Shown: in pieces, positions 1 through 8,534 of the stretch
Layout of the letters: the number at the start of each line of letters is the position of its first letter
Position numbering within the stretch: position 1 is the stretch's first letter
Program-made: the position numbers and the translations under genes
The notes under the pieces: generated by a model
What the model was told of the DNA's origin: nothing
The model's input: only the letters and a program-made list of their open reading frames with translations
The model's database searches: none
DNA from: Streptomyces caniferus
GTDB lineage: Bacteria > Actinomycetota > Actinomycetes > Streptomycetales > Streptomycetaceae
Assembly: GCF_009811555.1 (NCBI RefSeq)
Contig: NZ_BLIN01000005.1
Coordinates: 1-64,000, forward strand
Direction: 5' to 3'
DNA: 64,000 nucleotides

Positions 1-466
1 CTTCGGGGTTCCACCCAGAGGGTGGCCACCGTGCTGGGGGTGTCGCAGCGCACCGTGCAGCGGTGGGTGACGAAGAAGCCAGGAGCACGTCGTCCGCCGG
101 GTCCGATGCAGGTCCGGGCGATCGAGGAAGCGGTCCTGGCTCGGTGGCAGCCCCGGATACGAGCCCGTCGGCGTGCCCAGGCCGAGGGCGGAAGGCTTCG
201 TCTTCCATACCAGGGCGCGATTCGGGTTCGCCGCGCCAGCAGGGTCTTCGGATGATCCGCGGGTGCGGTGGATCACCCAGGACCTGCCGGGAGAGGTCGC
301 CCGGGAGCTGTTCGCCGCCTGGGATGCCGGCGCGGGCGAGCAGCAGCAAACGGTGATCCTGGCACGCGCGCTGGGCCACGGCTACTTTCGCGAAGGGGGC
401 CGCCGGGCCCACGGTCTGCACATCGCTTTCAGCGACGTCGAGTTCGCCGACTTCTCGATCGGCTGA
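1..466 (+). pseudogene. tpg: Telomere terminal protein Tpg relic, frameshifted and cut by the window start
   Basis: The first frame (from base 1) reads LRGSTQRVATVLGVSQRTVQRWV, the helix-turn-helix of the Streptomyces telomere-capping protein Tpg, then ARWQPRIRARRRAQAE. Around bases 175-200 the reading shifts to the second frame, which continues with the family's GF.F.TRARFGF, an SSDD motif, a VARELFAA segment and a YFREGGRRAHGL segment, and stops at 466. Both halves belong to one protein, so a small indel has broken the gene. Tpg is covalently attached to the chromosome or linear-plasmid ends and works with Tap; no tap is visible here. Family recognition is from memory of the motif order; the upstream part lies outside the window. 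Confidence 0.75.
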
Positions 467-497
467 GGCTGATTCTTCGAGCGACCGCGTCAGGGGT

Positions 498-1634
498 TCA
501 GCGTCGCGAGGTCCTGACGCGGCTGGCCGGCGTCGCTTCGTACCTCTCGGCTTCCTGCCGCTCGCGCCAGTCCCACTCCACACGGCCGACCGGGCCTTTG
601 CGGCGGGCCGCGGGCGGCTGTGGCGGGCGCAGCCTGGCCGTCTCCGCCACGCGCAGCAGGTGCCCACGGTCGCCTGGCGCGGCGAGCAGCTCCTGCTCCT
701 CGCTGGATACCAGCCGGGCGAAGCAGGCCGCAGCCCGCAGGAAGACGCCCGCCCAGGGCGGTACGGGGTAGGCGGCGCAGCCGTCGGTGTAGCGAGCTCG
801 GTCGTGCAGGGCGAGCGTGGCCGCGGCGTCGTCGTAGTCGCCGGGGCGTGCGGTGGCGGGTTGCTGGAGGGAGGCGCCGGTGGTCAGTGCGGCGGCGACG
901 GCCGCGGCGAGGCGGGGATGTGCGGTCGCCGCGTGCAGCCGGTGGGCGACCTGCTGGGCGATGTGCGCGGTGAGCGGAGCGGGCGGTGGGCGGTGCCGGA
1001 AGACGATCGGGGGCGGCGTGCACGGGGCGGCGCAGGGGCTGGGGCTGTCGTAGGAGACGAGGCGGTCCAGTGCGGGCAGGGTGAGCCAGCGGTCTGCCGG
1101 CCCGGCGGGTTCGTCTGCCGGCCCGGCGGGTTCGTCTGCCGGCGGGGGTTCGGTGATAGGCATGCCGTAGTAGTGGCGGCGGGCTGCCTCGAAGTCGGCG
1201 GTGAGGGCGTAGTCGGCCGTCCGCAGGGCCTGGTGCAGAGCGGCGGGAAGGTGAGGGCGGTGGCAGACCAAGGTCAGGTGGATACCGGTGAGGGCATGTA
1301 GCTGTAGCAGGCGCATCGTGCGGCGGGCGGTGAGGCGGTGGGCGCGCAGGACGGTCAGCCGGGTGATGGGAAGGGCGGTCATCCAGGCGGCAGCGGCTTC
1401 CCAGGCGGGCTGACGGCCGCCGGGAAAGCGGCCCGGGAGCAGGGGCGGTTTGCCCAGGGCGACGAGAAGGTCGTGGGCGAGGCCGGTTTCGCTGGTGGTG
1501 CCCGGGCCGGGGTGCAGGGTGATCCGGCCGGACGGCGGATGGTGGGCGGCCAGGGCGGTGTGCGTGTGGATCGCGTCGTCATGGCGGTCGATGACCACAG
1601 CGATAGGCCGGGGCGCAGCGAGAGGCATGGGCAT
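498..1634 (-). CDS. Degenerate TniB-like ATPase (third protein of a Tni-type transposon)
   Basis: A 378-residue protein placed 13 bp after the TniB gene, so probably the last gene of the transposition operon. Its first 150 residues follow the layout of TniB-type AAA ATPases: a segment AHDLLVALGKPPLLPG, then LTVLRAHRLTARRTMRLLQLH where active relatives have VVDEAHRL and a sensor strand LTLVCHRP. The Walker A loop is not recognisable and the Walker B acidic pair is replaced by R-A, so it should neither bind nor hydrolyse ATP. Around residues 165-180 a tandem ADEPAGP linker is present (a 21-bp repeat near 1098-1142). The C-terminal half is unrecognised. A structural or regulatory role beside TniB is inference. 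Confidence 0.5.
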   Translation of the reverse strand: MPMPLAAPRPIAVVIDRHDDAIHTHTALAAHHPPSGRITLHPGPGTTSETGLAHDLLVALGKPPLLPGRFPGGRQPAWEAAAAWMTALPITRLTVLRAHRLTARRTMRLLQLHALTGIHLTLVCHRPHLPAALHQALRTADYALTADFEAARRHYYGMPITEPPPADEPAGPADEPAGPADRWLTLPALDRLVSYDSPSPCAAPCTPPPIVFRHRPPPAPLTAHIAQQVAHRLHAATAHPRLAAAVAAALTTGASLQQPATARPGDYDDAAATLALHDRARYTDGCAAYPVPPWAGVFLRAAACFARLVSSEEQELLAAPGDRGHLLRVAETARLRPPQPPAARRKGPVGRVEWDWRERQEAERYEATPASRVRTSRR

Positions 1635-1647
1635 GGCGGTGTGGTGG

Positions 1648-2391
1648 TCAGGCGAGGCGGCTGAAGGCCCGACGCAGCAGCTCCTGGTCGACGCGGGCGC
1701 GGCCGGTGCGGGCCAGTGCGGTGCGGGTGTGGGCGGTCAGCTGGGCCCAGGCGCGGAAGTTGCCGTGCGCGGCGTGGCTGTCGGCGAAGGTGATGTCCTC
1801 AGGATCAGCGTCGGCCCAGACCGGGTGGAACAGAGGGATGACGTCGAGGACCTCGCTGGGGGTAAGTCGGGTGAAGTGCTGCCAGATGAAGATGCGGGAG
1901 GAGAGCATCGGTTCACGGCGCAGCACGGTGTGGCAGCCCTCCCCGCCGACGAAGATGACCGCGAGCTGAGTGGCGGGTTCGTCCCACAGGTAGCGGAAGT
2001 ATTCGAACGCCTCCCCGTTGAGCCACTGGGCCTCGTCCACGAGGAACGTGCGGGGGCGCTCGGCCAGGGCCGTCTTCAGCAGCCGGTCGAACTCGCTGGG
2101 GTGGCGCGGCGGTTCACCGGCCAGATCGAGAGCGGTGAACAGCTCGTAGCGCACCGCGCGGGCCGTGGGACGGGCCCGGAAGGTGACCCGTCGGACGTCC
2201 TCTACGGGTTCGAGTTCGTGCAGGCACGTGTTGACCGCGAGAGTCTTGCCAAAGCCGGCGCCACCGTGGATGCACATCATGGCGCGCGCGGCGACGGTGT
2301 CGGCGATGTTCTCCCGGGCGGTGAGCAGGGCCCGGGTGGTGACCACGGACGCATCGGGCAGGTCGACGTACTGGTAAGTGGCCGCGGTCAC
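1648..2391 (-). CDS. tniB: TniB/TnsC-like AAA+ transposition ATPase
   Basis: A 247-residue ATPase with Walker A GGAGFGKT near residue 45 and Walker B FLVDEAQWL near residue 115, followed by a sensor region and a lid segment (LTPSEVLDVIPLFHP) usual in TniB/IstB/TnsC transposition regulators. These proteins select target DNA and activate the DDE transposase. The GTG start overlaps the transposase stop by 4 nt (GTGA), so the two are translationally coupled. Both catalytic motifs are intact, making this the only clearly active ATPase of the three ATPase-like proteins in the element. Confidence 0.85.
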   Translation of the reverse strand: MTAATYQYVDLPDASVVTTRALLTARENIADTVAARAMMCIHGGAGFGKTLAVNTCLHELEPVEDVRRVTFRARPTARAVRYELFTALDLAGEPPRHPSEFDRLLKTALAERPRTFLVDEAQWLNGEAFEYFRYLWDEPATQLAVIFVGGEGCHTVLRREPMLSSRIFIWQHFTRLTPSEVLDVIPLFHPVWADADPEDITFADSHAAHGNFRAWAQLTAHTRTALARTGRARVDQELLRRAFSRLA

Positions 2392-4208
2392 GAGGCGTCT
2401 CCTGCGGGGTGGGTGCCGGGCTCCGGCAGGGTGTCCGCTGGCTCGGCTGGAGCGGGGACGGGTGGAGGTGACGCGGTGCCGGCAGCGAGGGCGGGCGGGG
2501 TGCGCCAGTGCGCTGGAGGCGGGGCGGGCGGGATCAGGTCGGGCAGTGCCAGCCGTGCGACGTCGGTGTAGTCGGCGGCGGCGAGTTCACGGTCGGCCTG
2601 GGCGGCCGTGACGGCTCCCAGCCGCTGGGCGGGCTCCGCGCTGGTGGTGGGGGCGAATCGCTGGCGGCGCAGGCGTTCGGCGGCCTTCGCGTCGGCGCGC
2701 AGGCGCCGGGCGCGCTCCGCACGTGCCTCGCGCAGCGCCTGCAGTTGCTCGGGGGTGGCCGCGTCCGCGAGGTGCGCCGGGCCGAGGTGGCGGCTTCGGG
2801 CGTCGCAGACCTCGATCTCGTGGTCGTGGTGCGGCATGTAGCGCACGCGGACCTTGCGGCCGGCCTGGCCGGTCATCCACGCGGCGGTGTAGGTGCGGCC
2901 GCGCCAGCTCACGCCGTGGCTGGTCAGCTTTCGGGGCCGGCCGTCGTCCTTGAGGGTAAAGGCCCACAGGTCGGCGGCGGGGATGTCGGTGACAGGGGTC
3001 GGATCGGCCTGCCACGCCTCCAGTGGCGTGCGGCCCGACAGGGCTTTCGGGCGATGCGCAGTGTTCCACCAGTTCATCCACGCCAGGACCTCCGCGGTGA
3101 AGTCCTGGAACGACAGGGCGGACACCGCCCCTGCGGTACGTCCGCGCCGCTCCGAGCGGGGCCCGGTGGGCCCGGCGGTGTAGCCGGGCAGGGCGGCGAA
3201 CAGCATCCGGTCCGCAGCCCGGTTGAGGCTCTCCACCGTGCCCTTCAGGTGCGGGCTGTAAGCGGGCAGATCCTTGACCGTCACGCCCATCGCGCCGAGC
3301 GCGGTGGTAACGGCGGCCGACAGGAAGTCCTTGCCCCGGTCCACCCTCACCAGCTCCGGCACTCCCCCGGCCGGGCCGTAGGGCTCATCCCGCACCACTG
3401 CGGCGCGCAAGGCGGCCAGTACCGACGCGCGGGAGGGATGGCCCGGGGTGACAGCGGTACCGGTGATGACCTTGGTGGCGGTGTCGATGAACCAGGTGAT
3501 CCACGGGCGCACCAGGTCGCCGTCGGCGTCGACCAGCAGCGGGGCCTGGACGTGGTCGGTCTCCCAGGCGTAGTTGCGCCATGACGCCGGCCGGTTGCCG
3601 AACACGTCATGGGCGCGTGCTGCCTCCGGTCCGGTGGCGAGACCGGCGCGCTCCCCGCCGTCAGGTCACGGCGCAGCGCGCAGGAACGTCGACAGGGACG
3701 GGAGCGGATCCAGCAGCGGCACCTGCGACAGGGCTGCCCCACCCGGAACAGCCACGATGTCCGGCGGGACGGGCGCGGCAGTGCCGGACGTTTGCGCGCG
3801 TACACCTCCGGCCTCGGCTGCGGCGCGCTCCATGAGCTGGCGGTGGACTGCGGAAGCGTTGCCATGCCAGTACGCCAGCAGCACCCGGATCTCCGCGGTG
3901 ATCTCGAACCGGCCGGTGCGGCGGGCTCCGGGATGCGCAGCCGCCGCCGGGCTCTGGGATGCCTCGGCCAGCCACCGCCACACAGTGCGCTCCGATGCCC
4001 CCAGGCACTCCCTCGCCAGCCGCACGTGCTGCCGCGAAAGACCGCCCCGGGCCCGCAGCGCCAGCAGGCGACGCACTGCGGGCGCCCGCAGTGCAACCAG
4101 CGACTGCTTCCCGAGCACACCGGCCGGATTCCCCGGCGGTGGCAGCCACTGCCCTCCCGCGTCAACGTCGTGGCCACCGTTGGTGTCCTGCGGTCCGTTG
4201 TCCGTCAT
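2388..4208 (-). pseudogene. tniA: TniA-like DDE transposase, split by an in-frame stop
   Basis: The ATG at 4208 has an AGGAGG ribosome site. The N-terminal part (to 3666) carries a helix-turn-helix (ASERTVWRWLAEA). A TGA at 3666-3668 stops it. The same frame then reopens and encodes the retroviral-integrase-type catalytic core: D in WETDHV, D in RVDRGKDF and E in LKGTVESLNR, followed by a beta-barrel and a basic C-terminus. Between the halves, the neighbouring frame reads RRDLTAG, which is what the family has at this place. Two nearby compensating small indels are therefore more likely than a single nonsense change. The gene is probably inactive unless a GTG at 3605 restarts translation. It overlaps the upstream HTH-ATPase gene by 47 bp. 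Confidence 0.75.
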
Positions 4209-5643
4209 CGCGCTGTTTCCCTCCTCGCCGAACGGGATGAGGCTCTCTGCCGTCGGAACCGGTGTGCCCCGGGCACGTGAGAGGGCCGTCATGGGTACGG
4301 GCCGAGCCGGGCGCAGGCCTGGTCGATCGCCTCCCGCCCCACACCGCACCGGGGTCACGGCCCCGGGCTGCGCAGACATGCGAGGTGATCTTCGCCCAGG
4401 TACGGAAGTTGCCGCGGGCGGTCTGCTCATCCGCCCGCCCCAGGTCGACCGGGTCCGCGTCCTCCCACACCGGGTGGAACAGACCCAGCGTCTGCGGCAC
4501 GTCCTCCGTGTCGAGGCGGCTGACCTGGTGCCAGGTCAGGACCCGGGAACGCATCGCCGCTGCCCGGGCCAGCGCCCGCTCACTGCCCGCCCCGCACAAG
4601 ACCAAGGCGGCCGCACAGCCCGGCGAGTCCCACAGCTGCCGCAGGTAGTCCAGCACCGGCGGTGACAGACGCTGCGCGTTGTCGAGGAACAGCACACCCG
4701 GCTCGGCCAGCGCCTCCGCCAGTGCCTGGTCGGCCGGTCCGGCACGGTGGGTCAGGGACCCCGACGGCAGCCTCAGTGCCTCGCACAACGCGGCCCGCAC
4801 CTGCGGCAGGCCGGGCCTGACCCCCACCACCGCCCGCCACACCGGCACCCGACCGGGCAGCAGATGCAGAGCCTGCTCGACCGCGACCGTCTTCCCCAGC
4901 CCCGTGTCCCCGTACACGCAGCCGATCCCCCGCGCGGCGACCGTGTGCCCCACCGCCTCCACCACCCCGGCCACCTGCCGCGTGGACACCGACCGCGCCC
5001 CCGGCGCGTACAGGCGCACCCCACCGGACACCCGGGTACGCGAAGCGGTCTTCACCGCGCCGGGCCGTTCCTCACCACCCGTACCGGACGGCATGGCGTC
5101 CGGGCCGTCCACGACCGGCGGACCGTTCGCACCATCTACGAAGCCGAGTTCGGCCGGTGCCCGGTCGTACCGGCTCGGCTCCACCCGGCCCGACGCCGCG
5201 CGGGCGACCTGAAGCACCCGGCCCGCCCGCAGCTCGTCCTTCACCGCACGGTGCAGCGTCGCCAAAGACGGCACAAACTCCGCCTCCCAGTGCTCCAGCA
5301 CGCCCTCGTCCTGCGCCCGGAGCATCCTGCGGCGCAGCTCGGCGACGTTCCCGCCGGCCTGGGTGAGCACCTCCCACAAGGCGTCGCCCACCACGAACCC
5401 GCCCTGCCGCGGCCGCGCCTCCACCCGCCCCTCGCGTCCCTCGGCCAGCCACCGCCACACCGTCCGCTCCGTTACCCCCGCCAACCCGGCCGCGATCCGC
5501 ACGTGCAACGACGACAGACCGCCCTCACCCCGGTCCACCGCCAGCAGCCGCCGCACCACCACCGCCCGCTCCACCCGCCCGGCGTCCGCCGAACCAGCCG
5601 GACCCTGCACCGCCTCCCCCACCGGGGTCTGTAAAACCGTCAC
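4162..5643 (-). CDS. HTH-TniB fusion ATPase of the transposon
   Basis: A 493-residue protein from the GTG at 5643 (an in-frame start at 5748 is possible but carries an unlikely Cys-rich lead). Residues 20-160 copy the transposase N-terminus: VTERTVWRWLAEG helix-turn-helix and SLATLHRAVKDELRAG. A polar linker follows, then a TniB-like ATPase with Walker A GDTGLGKT (near residue 245) and Walker B VLFLDNAQRL, where Asn replaces the usual catalytic Glu. It may therefore bind ATP but hydrolyse it poorly. The fourth codon is TTA (5632-5634), a bldA-type control point in Streptomyces. The gene lies directly upstream of and overlaps the transposase gene. A DNA-bound target selector or inhibitor is inferred. 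Confidence 0.65.
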   Translation of the reverse strand: MTVLQTPVGEAVQGPAGSADAGRVERAVVVRRLLAVDRGEGGLSSLHVRIAAGLAGVTERTVWRWLAEGREGRVEARPRQGGFVVGDALWEVLTQAGGNVAELRRRMLRAQDEGVLEHWEAEFVPSLATLHRAVKDELRAGRVLQVARAASGRVEPSRYDRAPAELGFVDGANGPPVVDGPDAMPSGTGGEERPGAVKTASRTRVSGGVRLYAPGARSVSTRQVAGVVEAVGHTVAARGIGCVYGDTGLGKTVAVEQALHLLPGRVPVWRAVVGVRPGLPQVRAALCEALRLPSGSLTHRAGPADQALAEALAEPGVLFLDNAQRLSPPVLDYLRQLWDSPGCAAALVLCGAGSERALARAAAMRSRVLTWHQVSRLDTEDVPQTLGLFHPVWEDADPVDLGRADEQTARGNFRTWAKITSHVCAARGRDPGAVWGGRRSTRPAPGSARTHDGPLTCPGHTGSDGREPHPVRRGGKQRDDGQRTAGHQRWPRR

Positions 5644-5742
5644 ACGGCCAACCCCACCCGCCCCGGTCACCCACCCGTACAGAAACAGGCAAACCCAACA
5701 CAGCTGGACCGCGACCTGCTCACCACACCGTGACAGCCACCC

Positions 5743-5760
5743 GGTCACCCCATGACAGCA
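5743..5760. repeat. Transposon-end-like direct repeat, copy 1
   Basis: The 18-bp sequence GGTCACCCCATGACAGCA recurs at 6571-6588 with one mismatch, inside a longer region of patchy similarity of about 90 bp. Around it are further TGACAGC units (5731), an inverted GCTGTCA (5791) and GCTGACA (5810). Clusters of short TGACA/TGTCA repeats are typical of ends bound by TniA/TnsB-type transposases. The 337-bp gap 5644-5980 holds nothing else recognisable. Confidence 0.5.
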
Positions 5761-5980
5761 ACCAGTTCCACGACCCGGCCCCGTGGACCGCTGTCAGCAC
5801 CCCACCCCGCTGACATCTCCCTGTATTGACCCTGGCTCATCTACGGAAACACCTGCATGCCAGCAGTGGTGGCAACTACCATCCCGGCTCAGCACGCCTC
5901 ACGTCCGACCGGTCAAACGGCGTCTGCGACAAGAAAGCGTCCCAGCGCCTCTTCGCCAGTCGGAGATGGGGCACTGGCAG

Positions 5981-6406
5981 TCAGCGACGTATCCGGTGGA
6001 GGCGTCGGTCCAGTATTGGCTTGTGGCGTCCGGGCCGACTCTCCAGGATGTGCTCGCATGTTCGGGCTCCTGCCGCGAACTCGGCGCCGGTGTGTGCCGT
6101 CATCGCCCGGAAGAACGCCCGACCATCCGGGGACTGGCTGCTGGTAGTCCAGCGATAGCCGGGACCGTTCAGGAGTGCCCTGTCGACGAGGCGTGTGCCG
6201 AGACCTTGCCGCTGCACTTCCGGAGAGAGCGAGATTTTCGAGATGACGCCCCGCTCGCACTCGTGACAGACCTTCCACACGAGCCGCGCATCGGATATCC
6301 CGTCATGGCCGTAGACGCGAATATCCTGAAAACCAGCAGGCCGCGTCGCGGCGTGCAGCAGAAAAAACCACTCGGTCCCGGACGGCGAAGAAGCATCCAC
6401 CGCCAA
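5981..6406 (-). CDS. GNAT family N-acetyltransferase
   Basis: A 141-residue protein with the acetyl-CoA binding motif of GNAT enzymes: a beta-4 strand ISKISLSPEVQRQGLGTRLV containing the R/Q-x-x-G-x-G/A-type loop (QRQGLG), then a later segment SPDGRAFFRAMTAHTGAEF. The substrate is unknown. It sits between two near-identical transposon-end-like repeats, so it may be cargo. The ATG start at 6406 gives a short N-terminus, and an upstream GTG cannot be excluded. Confidence 0.6.
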   Translation of the reverse strand: MAVDASSPSGTEWFFLLHAATRPAGFQDIRVYGHDGISDARLVWKVCHECERGVISKISLSPEVQRQGLGTRLVDRALLNGPGYRWTTSSQSPDGRAFFRAMTAHTGAEFAAGARTCEHILESRPGRHKPILDRRLHRIRR

Positions 6407-6969
6407 CGAAACTCATCCAGCCCGTCAGGTGTCCTCACCGGAGCTCCTTCGTCAGTCCACTGCCGCGTCCGAGTCTCGCGGGCGTCCCTGCGGTTGTCCT
6501 TCAAACCACAGGAACAGCCACCTCCACGACAGCCGACCTACCCACACTGACCGGAAAACAGCAGCCGCTTGGTCACCTCATGACAGCAGACCGGGCCGCA
6601 AATATCCCCATGACCAGGCACCCAGCATCCCGTCCTGCTGACACCCACCCAATGCCACCAACACGCCCACTCACATGGGAAGCCCTCATCACGATCACTG
6701 CGTCCTGGCGCGAAGACCCTGAGCTGCCTGCCTGGGTGCACGAGGTGTTGCCCGTCAAGCCGCGCTGACCGCGACGTCAGGTGGTGCGGGCACCTGCTAA
6801 TTCACGTAAATCCCCCTTCGCGAACCGGCTGGCCGGAAACCGGGCTCTGATGAAAACGTGGATGAAGATTCGGCTGCTGAAGCGCGCTTGACTGGCTTTA
6901 TCGAGCAGTAGCGACGGCACTTGTCGATCAGCTTGGGAGGCCCCCCGATCCACGGTCGGGTGATGTTGA
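6407..6969. other. Intergenic region, no gene seen
   Basis: Apart from the repeat at 6571-6588 no coding pattern, promoter or RNA is convincing. Short ORFs on both strands lack family resemblance and good ribosome sites. Confidence 0.4.
6571..6588. repeat. Transposon-end-like direct repeat, copy 2
   Basis: GGTCACCTCATGACAGCA matches 17 of 18 bases with the copy at 5743-5760, in the same orientation. As in copy 1, CACAC lies upstream and a GCTGACA unit follows (near 6646). It may mark the outer end of the TniA-type element or a second nested end. Confidence 0.45.
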
Positions 6970-7126
6970 TGAGTTTGGGTTCTGGCTCAACTTTTGTGGA
7001 GCTGTGCTGTGCGCATTCGTGGTCGCGCCGGACCAGCGCTCTGAGCTGGCGGTTCCCCGTGTTCGCCGACCTGATTCACCGAGCGTTGAAGCGTCACCAC
7101 AGAAGTTGAGCCAGAACCTGAGTTTG
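6970..7126. mobile_element. 141-bp MITE of ISL3 type with 8-bp target duplication
   Basis: Bases 6978-6999 and 7097-7118 form a 22-bp inverted repeat with one mismatch (starts GGTTCTGGCTCAACTT). The 141-bp unit is flanked on both sides by the identical 8-mer TGAGTTTG (6970-6977 and 7119-7126). Eight-base duplications and inverted repeats of this length are characteristic of the ISL3 family. The 97-bp interior has no transposase, so this is a non-autonomous element. A broken ISL3-type transposase lies 3.5 kb downstream but cannot be shown to be its partner. Confidence 0.8.
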
Positions 7127-7280
7127 GGAGGCACGGTGGCTCTTGCCAGGGCAGCATCCCGCTCAGCTCGCCAAAGTGCCCTGGTGAAAGTACATGCGCC
7201 AGCCTGTTTCCGTCATACGCCACAGGGAGCTTTGCCATGCTCGGCGCCCCTTGTTGGCGGCGAAGTACGTCGGGTGAACG

Positions 7281-8243
7281 ATGCCCGGGGCGAGTACGAC
7301 GCCCGGCAGGAGTCCAGCCGGACCCGTTCGGTACATCGCGTACTGCGATCCCGCGGGCGCCATCGGTTATCTGTGGATGGCGGCGGACGGCTCTGACAAC
7401 GCCGGTTCCATCCCGAGCCCAGAGCTGGGGTATCGCGCCATCAACGCGCGGGACTTCTGGATCGAGCGCATGCGGGAGGCGAAGGCACGCGGTTTGACGC
7501 CAGAGCAGGCGCTGACCTGGCTGTTGGACTCCCAGGTGGGAGGTATGCCTTTCCCGGGCCGAGTGTCGCGCAGGTCCGGAGGAGAGATGGAGACTCTGGA
7601 GGCGCTCCGGACCCGGATCAAGTCGTTCCCGGAGGTCAAGGAGCCGCCGTATCTGCGCACTCACTCCTATTCGAGGCGGATTGTCGAATCGGACGGACGG
7701 CAAAGGCTGCTCGTACCGAAGATCACCGACGACATGCGGAAGTCGACTGTCCTCGCTCCGGGCAAGCGGATGATCGCCGTCGATCCGGAGTACCCACTCT
7801 TCAGCGGCGTCCCCCTCGAAGGGATCGTCGGGGACTGGCAGATCGACCAGGACGGCGGGTTCGGCGACTTCGTCCGTAACCGGCACTACCGCCCCACCCC
7901 GACGGCGGTCGGAATGCTTCGGGCAGAGAACACGGTGGAGCGGGCCGTCCAGCTCAGGCTGCTCGGCCGCATTACGGAGGACGAACTTCTGAAGGAGCTG
8001 CGCTCCGCTCAGGTCCTGGTCCCCGTGGAGGACGACGGCAGTACGCCGCGCCTCAGGGAGCGCGGCCCCGGAGAGCGCCCATTCTTGCTGATGTACACCG
8101 GAGCGCGCCACGCACCGCAGGGCGGGGAGCATTGCCGCTGGATGAACGCCGCGGAGGTGGCGGGTCGCATGATTAATCTCGACATCGAGATCGACGAGGG
8201 GAGCGCGGCATGCCTCGACATTGCGGCTTCCAGGTGGCGGTGA
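7281..8243 (+). CDS. SseB-domain / type VII secretion-associated-like protein
   Basis: A 320-residue protein. The middle part (GVPLEGIVGDWQIDQDG...FVRNRHYRPTP) and the later segment (ERAVQLRLLGRITEDELLKELRSAQVLVPV.DDG, then LLMYTGARHAP) resemble proteins that Streptomyces genomes annotate as SseB-like or type VII secretion-associated. The N-terminus resembles a short TY-Chap/YwqJ-type accessory region but is not identifiable with certainty. No signal peptide or membrane segment is seen. ATG at 7281 is assumed; no strong ribosome site is visible. The exact function is unknown. Confidence 0.55.
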   Translation: MPGASTTPGRSPAGPVRYIAYCDPAGAIGYLWMAADGSDNAGSIPSPELGYRAINARDFWIERMREAKARGLTPEQALTWLLDSQVGGMPFPGRVSRRSGGEMETLEALRTRIKSFPEVKEPPYLRTHSYSRRIVESDGRQRLLVPKITDDMRKSTVLAPGKRMIAVDPEYPLFSGVPLEGIVGDWQIDQDGGFGDFVRNRHYRPTPTAVGMLRAENTVERAVQLRLLGRITEDELLKELRSAQVLVPVEDDGSTPRLRERGPGERPFLLMYTGARHAPQGGEHCRWMNAAEVAGRMINLDIEIDEGSAACLDIAASRWR

Positions 8244-8352
8244 GCCCTTTCGGCTGACCCTGAGACGCTATCCGCTTACCGAACGTGATCCTTCGATTCG
8301 GCTTGCGCGGGCATGAACTCCGGCTGGCGGCGGGGGAGATAGGGCGGTTCGT

Positions 8353-8457
8353 CCCGACCGGGTTCCGTCCCAGTGTCCCGTCGTACCCGCACATCGCACA
8401 CGCGAAGGCATAGGCGCGCAGTACTTCTTCGGCGAATCCTGACCTAGGGCATGGCAC
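8353..8457 (-). pseudogene. Relic of an HNH restriction endonuclease (McrA / sulfur-binding type)
   Basis: On the minus strand FAEEVLRAYAFACAMCGYDG, followed by LGRNPVG, matches the start of the HNH domain in McrA-like phosphorothioate-dependent nucleases (F..VL.AY...C..CG.D..L). The conserved continuation (EAAHI.W) is missing and the frame turns into unrelated sequence, so only a fragment remains. The rest of 8244-8534 shows nothing. Confidence 0.4.
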
Positions 8458-8534
8458 TGACAGTGGGGCCGACGCACCGGCTGAGTAAGGTGAGCGATCA
8501 CGGGAGCAGCCGGAGTGGAGGGGGTGGTAGCGCC

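Noticed and set aside
1098..1142. 21-bp tandem repeat that might be a CRISPR or iteron
   Set aside because: Only about two copies, in frame in a coding region and encoding an ADEPAGP linker.
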